From: JANNNF01 sp963772935 | GTDB lineage: Bacteria > Pseudomonadota > Alphaproteobacteria > Rhodobacterales > Rhodobacteraceae | Direction: 5' to 3' | Assembly (NCBI GenBank): GCA_963772935.1 | Contig: CAVYZK010000004.1 | Coordinates: 434,001 to 498,000 of the forward strand | DNA length: 64,000 nucleotides | In this document: in pieces, positions 56,568-64,000 of the stretch | Numbering within the stretch: the stretch's first letter is position 1 | How the letters are laid out: every line of letters starts with the position of its first letter | The notes under the pieces: model-generated | The model's input: only the letters and a program-made list of their open reading frames with translations | Told to the model about the DNA's origin: nothing | The model's database searches: none | Position numbers and translations under genes: made by a program

Positions 56568-58988
56568 TTATTTGCGCAGCACGCCACCGGTGGCTTTGGC
56601 GACCTTTTCGACGATCTTGGCTGAGACCGATTCAATCTCGGCCTCGGTCAGGGTCTTGTCTTGTGGTTGCAGGCGGACGGTCAGGCCGATGGACTTTTTG
56701 CCAGCACCCATCTGCGCCTCGGCCTTGTCGCCGGTGAACTGGTCGAACACGCGGACCGAGTTCGATCAGCACCTTGTCCACCCCGACGGCGGCGTTCACC
56801 GCCGTCAGCGTTTCAACCCCCTTGTCCACCACAAAGGCAAAGTCGCGCTCAACCGCCTGAAGGTCGGACAGCGCCAGCGCGGGCCGGGTCGGGGTCTTGA
56901 CCTTGGGCAGGGGCACATTGGCCACCAGCACGGTGAAGGCGACAGCGGGGCCTTTGACATCCATCGCGGCCAGCACGCGGGGATGCACCTCACCAAAGGT
57001 GGCCATCACGTTGGGCCCAAGCCCGATCACGCCCGACCGCCCCGGATGCCACCACGCTGCCAGCTTGCGGGTGATCTGCACGCGGGCGGGGGCACCGATG
57101 GCGGCCAGCACCGCCTCGGCATCCGCCTTGGCGTCGAACACATCGACCGTGCGGCGGGCGGCGTGGGGGTCACGGGGGGCGGTGTGGCCGATCAGCAGGC
57201 CGGTGGCTTGCAGGTGTTGTTCGCCCGGTTCGCCGCCCTGGAACACGGGGCCCACCTCAAACAGGGCCATGTCGGCAAAGCCGCGCGCCTGATTGCGGGC
57301 TGCTGCCCGCAGCAGGCCCGGCAGCAGATCGGGGCGCAGATGCGACATTTCGGACGAGATCGGGTTATCGACGCGGACGGCATCCAGTACCGCCGCCGAA
57401 CAGGGTGGCGGCGGTCTGGTCGATGAAGCTGTAGGTGACGCATTCGTTGTAGCCGAGCGCCGCGATAGTGCGGCGGGCGGACCGTTCGCGGGTTTGCAGC
57501 GGGGTCAGGATCGGGCGCGGCACACCGGGAAGGGCGCGGGGCAGGGGGGTGCCTTGCAGGCGTGACAGGCTGGCGATGCGGGCGACTTCCTCGACCAGAT
57601 CAGCCTCACCCAGCACATCGGGGCGCCAGGTGGGGGGGGTGGCCATATCGCCGTTCAGGGTGAAGCCAAGGGCGGTCAGCGTGGCGCGCTGGTCAGCCTC
57701 GGGGATATCCATGCCGACCAAGGACACCACGCGGGCGGGGTCGAGACGGTAGGCGCGGGTCACATCCAGCGGCGCGCCATCCTGCGCGATGTCAGAGGCT
57801 TCGCCGCCGCACAGGTCCAGCACCATCCGGGTGGCAAGGTCCAGTCCGGGCAAGGTGAAGGCCGGATCGACGCCGCGTTCAAAGCGGTAGCGGGCGTCTG
57901 TGTTGATCTTCAAGGCCCGCCCGGTAGCTGCAATGGTGATCGGATCCCACCACGCAGATTCAAGGAACACATCGGTGGTTTCGGGGCTGCACCCCGATGC
58001 CTCGCCGCCCATCACACCTGCCAGCGATTCCACGCCCTGATCATCGGAAATGGCCATCATGCCTGCGCGCAGGGTGTAGGTCTTGCCATCAAGGGCGGCG
58101 AAGGACTCGCCACCAGTTGCTGCATGAATGCGCAGGGTGCCCTTGACCTTGGCCGCATCAAAGACGTGAAGGGGGCGGTTCAGGCCGAAGGTGAAGTAGT
58201 TGGTGATATCCACCAGCGCCGAGATCGGGCGCAACCCGATGGCCTTCAACCGCGTCTGCATCCATGCGGGCGAGGGACCGTTGGTCACGCCCCGGATCAG
58301 GCGACCTGCGAAATGCGGACAGCCTTTGGATTTCAGATCAGGTGCGATTTCCACCTTGATCGGGCAGGGGAAGCCTGCGGGAATGGCGGGATCGGCCATC
58401 GGTTTCAGGGTGCCAAGACCGCGCGCCGCCAGATCGCGCGCCACGCCGCGCACACCCAAGAGCATCGGGGCGGTTGGGGGTGATCTTGATGTGGATCATC
58501 GGGTCGTTGAGGCCCCGGTAGTCGATGTAGCGCACGCCCACCGGGGCATCCTCGGGCAGTTCGATAATGCCGTCGTGATTGTCGGACAGCATCAGTTCGC
58601 GTTCGGAACACAGCATCCCGTTGGATTCCACACCCCGGATCACGCCGGGTTTCAGATCAACCCCGGTGCCCGGCACATGGGTACCCACGGGGGCGAACAC
58701 GCCGACAAGGCCGGTGCGGGCATTGGGGGCACCGCAGACGACCTGCACCTCCTCCATCGCGCCATCCGGGCCTGCGGGCCAGGTGGCGACGCGGCACAGG
58801 CGCAGACGGTCGGCATTGGGGTGGGGCACGGCCTCGATCACCCGGCAGATGCGGAAGGCACCAAGCGCCTTTTCGGGGTTCTCGACCCCTTCCACTTCCA
58901 GCCCGAGGTCGGTCAGCGTATCACAGATCACCTCGACCGAGGCGGCTGTGTCCAGATGATCCCGTAGCCAGGACAGGGTGAATTTCAT
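56568..58988 (-). CDS. pheT: Phenylalanine-tRNA ligase beta subunit PheT, frame broken three times
   Basis: Beta chain of the (alpha-beta)2 enzyme charging tRNA-Phe. Four frames become one 805-residue protein when single extra bases are removed at about 58454, 57388 and 56760; the joins read RPDALGVRGVARD, FGGG-LDAVRVDNPISSEMSHLRPDLL and LIESVRVFDQFTGD, all matching the family. N-terminus MKFTLSWLRDHL, then tRNA-binding EMAP-like domain, B3/B4, B5, the catalytic-like core and the C-terminal anticodon-binding fold (FDQFTGDKAEA...QPQDKTLTEAEI). Because PheT is essential, these breaks must be sequence errors or be compensated. pheS is not in the window. Confidence 0.92.
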
Positions 58989-59182
58989 CGCGCGAGCCCC
59001 CAAGAAAACGTACCCACGCCGTTTAGCGCAAAGCGGGATGAAGGGAAAGCGCTGACCAGCCCTGCTTTCGGGCGATTAAAATACAGGTCAATTCCCGTCT
59101 AAGTTGAGGTTTCCATTTGTGAAACGGCTTGTCGCCGGATCGGGCGGGCCATCGCCCTTTTTTGGGAAAAGAAGTCGGTTAT

Positions 59183-59338
59183 ATGGGCTGGATGAATGAT
59201 TGGCTCACCATCCCGAAAGACCGCAAGCGGCTGCCTATCTTCAGGCTGTGCGTGATCATGGGGCTGACGGCCTTGATGTATCTGGTGGTGGCCCCCCGGG
59301 TTTTTGCGGCCATTGTCATGAACATGAACGTGTTCTGA
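59183..59338 (+). CDS. Small single-span membrane protein, hypothetical
   Basis: 51 residues from ATG 59183: MGWMNDWLTIPKDRKRLPIF followed by one clear membrane helix (LCVIMGLTALMYLVVAPRVFAAIVM). ATG 59192 is an alternative start. No family recognised, but the charged-head/single-helix pattern and the lack of a competing frame favour a real gene. Confidence 0.5.
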   Translation: MGWMNDWLTIPKDRKRLPIFRLCVIMGLTALMYLVVAPRVFAAIVMNMNVF

Positions 59339-59480
59339 CGCTTGCGTTGATGCAAGCCGGACGCACCCCGGTTGCCAGATGGGATGCGACACACAGCCCC
59401 CCTTGCCGATCCAGCCCCTGCGCGCCTTAATGTCGCAAAGGGTGAACCGGGCGTCATGATCCGGGATGTTGGGGTGATCC

Positions 59481-60077
59481 ATGCGGGCGGTTTTCGGAAT
59501 GGTGCTGGTTGCCCTGTGCGGCGTGCTGGCCTGTACGCCAGGCGGCGGCCCCATGGGCACAGCGCGTGAGGCAGAGATACTGGGCGGTGCGCTGCGGATC
59601 GGCCCGCCGCAAGGCTATTGCATCGACCGCGCGGCCAGTCAGGATCATGCCGACAGCGCCGTGGTGCTGATGGGGCGCTGCAACGATGCGGCCCCGGTGG
59701 CCCCGGCGGTGATCAGCCTGACGATTGGTGAGGCTGGAACCTCCGCCGTGCTGGCGGCGGGCGGGCAGGAACTGGCCAATTATTTCACCTCGGCCCCCGG
59801 TCGCGCCGCTGTGGCCCGGTCGGGTCGGGCGTCGGATGTGCGGGTGCTGGAGGCGTTTGGCAAAGGTCAGACCGGGGGCGGGGCATTCCTGCTGCATCTG
59901 GCGGACCGCGCCGTCGGCGATTACTGGCGCGCGGTTGTCGGCGTGCGGGGACGGCTGGTGACGGTGTCGGTGACGCCACCAGAAGGGCGGCCCTTGCCGC
60001 CCGAGGCCGGGCGCGCCTTGCTGGAACAGGTTCTGGCCGGGCTGATCCGGGCCAACCCGGCAAAAGCCGCACCATGA
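59481..60077 (+). CDS. Lipoprotein, hypothetical
   Basis: 198 residues with a lipoprotein signal peptide ending GVLAC (Cys18), so probably membrane-anchored in the periplasm. The rest is a compact domain containing LGGALRIGPPQGYCIDRAAS, SAVVLMGRCND and EAFGKGQTGGGAFLLHLADR. I do not recognise the domain. Two internal cysteines (CIDRA, GRCND) could form a disulfide. Confidence 0.65.
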   Translation: MRAVFGMVLVALCGVLACTPGGGPMGTAREAEILGGALRIGPPQGYCIDRAASQDHADSAVVLMGRCNDAAPVAPAVISLTIGEAGTSAVLAAGGQELANYFTSAPGRAAVARSGRASDVRVLEAFGKGQTGGGAFLLHLADRAVGDYWRAVVGVRGRLVTVSVTPPEGRPLPPEAGRALLEQVLAGLIRANPAKAAP

Positions 60078-60221
60078 CGCTGGGGAAGTTTGCGGATTGC
60101 CGGGCTGTGGCCACAGGTTTGTGATGGTGCGTTAAGACTTTTCACGCAATAAGGGAATCGTTTCCACACACGCAACAATCATGGCGTGATGGCCGCAGGA
60201 CAAAGGACCCGCAGGGGCAAG

Positions 60222-60995
60222 ATGGCAGGACGGATTGAACGGCTATTCGACCGGATGCTGTTCCGCCGCGCATTGGCGCGGTGGGGCCGTGTTGCCGAAC
60301 AGGCGGCGGGCATGGATCTTGAAAACCTGCGCGGCTTTCGGGGCCGCGCGCGCCAGATCCGGCGGGAGCTGGACCGGGTGATCCATCTGGCTGAACACCG
60401 CCTTGCCCTGCCGGTGATCGGGTCGAACGCCATTCGCCGGGTGATGGGCACCGATTGGGCGTGGCGGCCCGAGTTGTGGCGCGGCCCGATTCCCGTGCCG
60501 GGGTTTTCATCGGTGCCGGGCAAATCAACGGTCTGCGAGGGGGCCACGATCTTTCACGATTGCCGCCGCACCGAACTGACCGTCCGCCAGATCCGCAACA
60601 CGCGCGAGTCTGATATCGCGCCGTTCGGGTTTCGGATGGATGTGTTCAAATTTGACGGGTCATTCCTGTCGCTGGTGCTGGACCTGCCCGAAGATGCGGC
60701 GCGGGGGTTGCGGCTGAAACATCTGATCCGGCTGGATGTCATTGTAGAGATGGAAAAACCGCTGGAGATTTTCGCGCGGCTGAACATCAAGCACGGGCCG
60801 AACGTCGAACAGATCGTCCGCGAACTGCCGCTGAACGAGGAGGAGGTGATGGTGGAATTCGACCTTGCCTATACCAAGATCAACGAAAAGCGGGTGGAAC
60901 GGCTGTGGGTCGATCTGATCTTTGAGGGGCCGGAAATGAACCAGATCATCTTGCGCGACGTGACGGTCAGCCGCCGCCCGCGCGCCGATTTGTGA
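60222..60995 (+). CDS. Conserved hypothetical protein (DUF6478-like)
   Basis: 257 residues from ATG 60222 (AGGGG upstream; ATG 60189 is the alternative). It is basic at the N-terminus (IERLFDRMLFRRALARW, RGRARQIRRELDRVIHLAEHRLALP) and ends in a beta-rich part with DIAPFGFRMDVFKFDGSFLSLVLDLP and IEMEKPLEIFARLNIKHGPN-like text. I associate it with DUF6478 of Rhodobacterales, from memory. Function unknown. It forms a pair with the next gene, 7 bases downstream. Confidence 0.7.
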   Translation: MAGRIERLFDRMLFRRALARWGRVAEQAAGMDLENLRGFRGRARQIRRELDRVIHLAEHRLALPVIGSNAIRRVMGTDWAWRPELWRGPIPVPGFSSVPGKSTVCEGATIFHDCRRTELTVRQIRNTRESDIAPFGFRMDVFKFDGSFLSLVLDLPEDAARGLRLKHLIRLDVIVEMEKPLEIFARLNIKHGPNVEQIVRELPLNEEEVMVEFDLAYTKINEKRVERLWVDLIFEGPEMNQIILRDVTVSRRPRADL

Positions 60996-61002
60996 GGGCG
61001 CG

Positions 61003-61374
61003 ATGACCGAGGCGAAACTGACCAAAACCCGCATCCGCGCCGGCATCTGGGAAGGCGTGATGTCGGGGGTGACCGCCGCCCCGAAGCTGGAGGTGCTGCA
61101 TCTGGAACGCGCCCTGACTGGCGTCACGGTTCAGGCAATACCCGGGCGCGAGGGTGATTATGCGGTGCGCATCCCGATTCCGTCCGATGTGCTCAGCGAA
61201 GGGGTGCAGACCTTTCTGATCCGCGATGCGGCCTCGGGCGACCGTCTGGCGCATTTTACTGTGATCACCGGGGTGGCGATGGAAGACGATATCCGGTCTG
61301 AAATTGATCTGCTGCGGGCGGAACTTGATATGCTGAAACGCGCCTTCCGCAGGCATTGTCTGGAAACAATGTAG
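61003..61374 (+). CDS. Conserved hypothetical protein with terminal coiled coil
   Basis: 123 residues: a small beta-rich body (GIWEGVMSGVTAAPKLEVLHL, DYAVRIPIPSDVLSEGVQTFLI) and a C-terminal heptad helix (DDIRSEIDLLRAELDMLKRAFRR). It follows the DUF6478-like gene closely and is likely co-translated; perhaps the two proteins interact. No family recognised. Confidence 0.6.
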   Translation: MTEAKLTKTRIRAGIWEGVMSGVTAAPKLEVLHLERALTGVTVQAIPGREGDYAVRIPIPSDVLSEGVQTFLIRDAASGDRLAHFTVITGVAMEDDIRSEIDLLRAELDMLKRAFRRHCLETM

Positions 61375-61400
61375 GGCGGTTTGCTGTGCCAGCCTGCCTT

Positions 61401-61430
61401 AGGCGGGGATATTTATCGCAAGGATGAAGG
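61401..61430 (+). repeat. Short relative of the intergenic tail repeat
   Basis: AGGCGGGGATATTTATCGCA then AGGATGAA resembles the tail of the hairpin repeat (GGATATTT...GCAAAG.GGATG) but lacks the hairpin. It follows the stop of the + strand gene ending at 61374 and faces the full copy downstream of map. Confidence 0.45.
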
Positions 61431-61461
61431 CGTAAGTCAGACTAATTTGACTAAAATTTTG

Positions 61462-61512
61462 CATCCTCTTTGCAAAAATATCCTCGGGGGTCCGGGGGCA
61501 GACAGCCCCCGG
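61462..61512 (-). repeat. Hairpin-plus-tail intergenic repeat, copy 2
   Basis: On the - strand: hairpin CCGGGGGC-5-GCCCCCGG (stem 61492-61499 with 61505-61512), then ACCCCCGAGGATATTT and TTGCAAAGAGGATGCAAAA. It matches the copy at 471-530 in stem length, loop length and tail, and lies 18 bases beyond the map stop on map's strand. Confidence 0.6.
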
Positions 61513-61529
61513 CGATCAGCCAGGCAAAC

Positions 61530-62342
61530 CTAGCCCCAGGTCGGATGGAACTTGCCCGCTGGCGACAGGGTGAAAATCTGGCAGCCTGTGGCCGTCACCC
61601 CGACCGAATGTTCAAACTGCGCCGACAGCGATTTGTCGCGGGTGACGGCGGTCCAGTCATCGGCGAGGATCTTGGTTTCCGGGCGACCAAGGTTGACCAT
61701 CGGCTCGATGGTAAAGAACATGCCTTCTTCCAGCACAGCCCCGGTGCCGGCGCGGCCATAATGCAGCACGTTGGGTGGCGAATGGAACACCCGGCCCAGC
61801 CCATGGCCGCAGAAATCGCGCACCACCGACATGCGGTTGGCCTCGACATAAGTCTGGATCGCGTGGCCGATGTCGCCAAAGGTGTTGCCCGGCTTGACCG
61901 CCGCAATGCCGCGCATCAGGGCATCATGGGTAACCTCGATCAGCCGTTCCGCCTTGCGCGCGAGGGTGCCTGCCACATACATGCGGGAATTGTCGCCAAA
62001 CCAGCCATCGACGATCACCGTCACGTCGATGTTCAGGATATCGCCGTCCATCAGCACCTTGGCCCCGGGAATCCCGTGGCAGACCACATGATTGACCGAG
62101 ATGCAGGAGGCGTGTTTGTACCCCTTGTAGCCGATGGTCGCCGAGACCACACCGTGACGGGCCACCTCGGCGGTGATGAAATCATCGAGGTCCGCCGTCG
62201 TGACGCCCGGTACGACCAACGCGGCCACGGCATCGAGGATTTCGGCAGCGATCCGGCCTGCCTGCGCCATGCCGGTAAAATCCGCATCCTCATAGATGCG
62301 AATCCCGTCCCGTGTGATCCGACCCCGAACTTCGTCCAACAT
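61530..62342 (-). CDS. map: Type I methionine aminopeptidase
   Basis: Removes the initiator Met from nascent proteins. 270 residues, with the pita-bread metal ligands visible: ILNIDVTVIVDGWFGDNSRM (two Asp), FCGHGLGRVFH (His), FFTIEPMVNLG (Glu) and SAQFEHSVGVT (Glu). HVVCHGIPG provides the conserved substrate-side histidine. Start ATG 62342 after GGAGG. A hairpin repeat follows its stop. Confidence 0.95.
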   Translation of the reverse strand: MLDEVRGRITRDGIRIYEDADFTGMAQAGRIAAEILDAVAALVVPGVTTADLDDFITAEVARHGVVSATIGYKGYKHASCISVNHVVCHGIPGAKVLMDGDILNIDVTVIVDGWFGDNSRMYVAGTLARKAERLIEVTHDALMRGIAAVKPGNTFGDIGHAIQTYVEANRMSVVRDFCGHGLGRVFHSPPNVLHYGRAGTGAVLEEGMFFTIEPMVNLGRPETKILADDWTAVTRDKSLSAQFEHSVGVTATGCQIFTLSPAGKFHPTWG

Positions 62343-62460
62343 GCGCCTCCGATTTGCAGCATAAATAAGGGGTGGCGGGGGAAATGGCCAGAGGTCGGGG
62401 CTTTGAAACGGGAATTGCGCGACCTATACCCTAAGCCAGAGCAGCGTAAAGGATGGCAAG

Positions 62461-63180
62461 ATGGCAAACCCGACGGCGGCGATGCTGGTGATTGGCGATG
62501 AAATCCTGTCAGGGCGCACCCGCGATTCGAACATGCACTATCTGGCGGGCGCGTTGACGGGGCGGGGGATCACCCTGTCCGAGGTGCGGGTGGTGGCCGA
62601 TGATCATGCGGCAATCGTGGCGGCGGTGCGGGCACTGGCGGCGGCGTTTGACCATGTGTTCACCAGCGGTGGGATCGGCCCTACCCATGACGATATCACG
62701 GCGGACGCGATTGCCGATGCCTTTGGCGTGGCGATCAGCCACCGTGCCGATGCCATGGCCCTGATGGCCGCGCATTATGACCGGGCCGGGTTGCCGTTCA
62801 ACGAGGCGCGGCAGCGGATGGCGCGCATCCCCGATGGGGCCGCGTTGATCGACAATCCGATTTCCACAGCACCGGGCTTCAGTCTGGGCAATGTGCATGT
62901 GATGGCGGGCGTGCCGAAGATTTTCGAGGCGATGGTGGCAAGCGTCTTGCCCGGTCTGATCGGCGGCGCGCCGTTGTTAAGCCAGACGTTGCGGGTGGAC
63001 CGGGGCGAGGGCGAGATTGCCGGGCCGTTCGGCGCGCTGGCGGCCGAGTTTCCCGATCTGTCGATGGGGTCGTATCCGTTCACCCAGAACGGCGCGCATG
63101 GCAGCAATCTGGTGATCCGGGGCACTGATGCCGGGCGGCTGGATCAGGCGATGGTGCGGCTGGCCGGGTTGTTTTCATGA
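62461..63180 (+). CDS. CinA-like / MoaB-Mog domain protein
   Basis: 239 residues containing the molybdopterin-binding MoCF domain: AMLVIGDEILSGRTRDSNMHYLAGALTGRGI, the FTSGGIGPTHDDITADAIADAFG core and GNVHVMAGVPKIFEAM. This is the N-terminal half of competence/damage-inducible protein CinA without the nicotinamide-nucleotide amidohydrolase domain. It may act in pyrophosphate or nucleotide processing, but the substrate is uncertain. Its TGA overlaps the next ATG (ATGA). Confidence 0.88.
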   Translation: MANPTAAMLVIGDEILSGRTRDSNMHYLAGALTGRGITLSEVRVVADDHAAIVAAVRALAAAFDHVFTSGGIGPTHDDITADAIADAFGVAISHRADAMALMAAHYDRAGLPFNEARQRMARIPDGAALIDNPISTAPGFSLGNVHVMAGVPKIFEAMVASVLPGLIGGAPLLSQTLRVDRGEGEIAGPFGALAAEFPDLSMGSYPFTQNGAHGSNLVIRGTDAGRLDQAMVRLAGLFS

Positions 63181-63872
63181 CTCCGCAAGTTTTAGGCGCG
63201 GTGATGGAGGCCACCTGGCCGCCATTGCGGGCCTGGGACTTGGGGCCGTTCACCCTGCGCGACGGGGCCGGGGGCGGCAAGCGGGTGTCGGCGGCGTCCG
63301 TGTCGGGGGTATGGGATGCCGCTGATCTGGCGGCGGCCGAGGCTGCGATGGCCGACCCGCTGTTCCTGATCCGGGAGGGGGATGCAGCCCTTGACGCCGC
63401 GTTGGATGCGCGCGGTTACCGCGTTGTGGACCCGGTTCTGGCCTATGTCGCCCCGGTGGCGCAGGTGGCAGGGATGGTGCCGCCGATGGTGACTTTTCCG
63501 CATTGGCCGCCCTTGGGCATCGCGCGGGTTTTGTGGGACGACGCCGGGATTGGCCCCGCGCGCTTGGCGGTGATGGACCGGGTTCAGGGCCCGAAGACGG
63601 TGATTCTGGCACGCCTGAATGACCGCCCCGCAGGCGTATGTTTCGTGGCCATGGCGGGCGATCAGGCCATGCTGCACGCGTTGGAGGTTTCACCTTTGCA
63701 ACGTCGCCAAGGCCTTGCATCGCACATGTTGCGGGCGGCGGCTGCTTGGGCGCAAGATCAGGGGGCGGCGGGACTAAGTCTTGTTGTTACCACGCAAAAT
63801 TCCGCTGCAAATTTTCTGTATCAGTCCATGGGAATGGACGTGGTGGGCCGATATCACTATCGTATGCGCTGA
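63177..63872 (+). CDS. GNAT family N-acetyltransferase
   Basis: 231 residues. The C-terminal half is a GNAT domain with motif A LHALEVSPLQRRQGLASHMLRAAAAWAQDQG and motif B SLVVTTQNSAANFLYQSMGMDVVGRYHYR. The N-terminal ~110 residues are a degenerate second acetyltransferase-like lobe. Acceptor unknown. It is translationally coupled to the CinA-like gene by a 4-base ATGA overlap. Confidence 0.85.
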   Translation: MTPQVLGAVMEATWPPLRAWDLGPFTLRDGAGGGKRVSAASVSGVWDAADLAAAEAAMADPLFLIREGDAALDAALDARGYRVVDPVLAYVAPVAQVAGMVPPMVTFPHWPPLGIARVLWDDAGIGPARLAVMDRVQGPKTVILARLNDRPAGVCFVAMAGDQAMLHALEVSPLQRRQGLASHMLRAAAAWAQDQGAAGLSLVVTTQNSAANFLYQSMGMDVVGRYHYRMR

Positions 63873-63894
63873 GCCCAACAAGAGGCCAGAGCAG

Positions 63895-64000
63895 GTGAAC
63901 ACACCAACCTATACCGCTGTCGTAGCGGCTTTTGTGGCAACCACATCGCCTGTGGCTGCCCTGACGCTGGACTATGCCGCCCCGGTGCTGGCGCAGGCGG
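63895..64000 (+). CDS. Exported protein, N-terminal fragment
   Basis: A GTG at 63895 opens MNTPTYTAVVAAFVATTSPV followed by AALTLDYAAPVLAQA, which looks like a signal peptide with possible cleavage after PVA. AGAGG lies about 10 bases upstream. The frame is open at the window edge; nothing more can be said. Confidence 0.5.
   Translation, partial: MNTPTYTAVVAAFVATTSPVAALTLDYAAPVLAQA

Overview
The window is a high-GC chromosomal stretch from an alphaproteobacterium, most likely a Rhodobacteraceae member (Rhodobacter/Gemmobacter/Tabrizicola-like). This rests on the serC-serA pair with a two-hairpin leader, the YggT/UMF1/TauE set, the gene pair at 60.2-61.4 kb that I know only from Rhodobacterales, and short intergenic repeats at 3' ends. 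It reads as ordinary core chromosome: there is no integrase, insertion sequence, CRISPR array, tRNA or rRNA. The one exceptional locus is a 14-kb gene for a giant secreted repeat protein.

Layout. 1-6.3 kb: catabolic and housekeeping genes on the + strand (FAH hydrolase end, M20 amidohydrolase, aldo/keto reductase, VOC protein, zapE, a membrane methyltransferase, a sterol-desaturase-like hydroxylase). 6.3-12.1 kb: a TauE/SafE permease, an unusual inverted-repeat intergenic region, serB divergent from serC-serA (the phosphorylated serine pathway is complete here), and a PPP-type phosphatase. 12.1-21.1 kb (- strand): small membrane protein, MFS transporter, pbpC and alpha-2-macroglobulin. 21.2-32.3 kb: hybrid histidine kinase, yaaA-recQ, yggT, thioesterase, UMF1 transporter, mepA, phytase-like esterase, queuosine-precursor transporter, a minigene with a perfect Shine-Dalgarno and its own terminator, and arfB. 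32.4-39.1 kb: pncA-pncB (NAD salvage), trhO, LLM oxidoreductase, RidA, LysR regulator and a NYN-LOTUS protein. 39.5-53.5 kb: the giant VCBS/cadherin-like RTX protein, about 4,660 residues once reconstructed, with nine near-identical 285-bp repeats and a ~950-bp internal duplication. 53.6-64 kb: formaldehyde-detoxifying dehydrogenase, three tandem I78-type lipoproteins, cytochrome c', pheT, small exported proteins, map, a CinA-like protein and a GNAT acetyltransferase.

Sequence quality matters. Nine genes, including the essential pheT, are split between reading frames. In every case the frame is restored by removing one extra base (two at one site), never by adding one. I read these as sequence or assembly insertion errors, not gene decay, and annotate each as one gene with its break points.

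Regulatory candidates: a serC-leader-like double hairpin before serC, a preQ1-like pseudoknot before the queuosine transporter, the minigene/terminator unit before arfB, several operator-like palindromes, and a dispersed hairpin-plus-tail repeat downstream of two genes.
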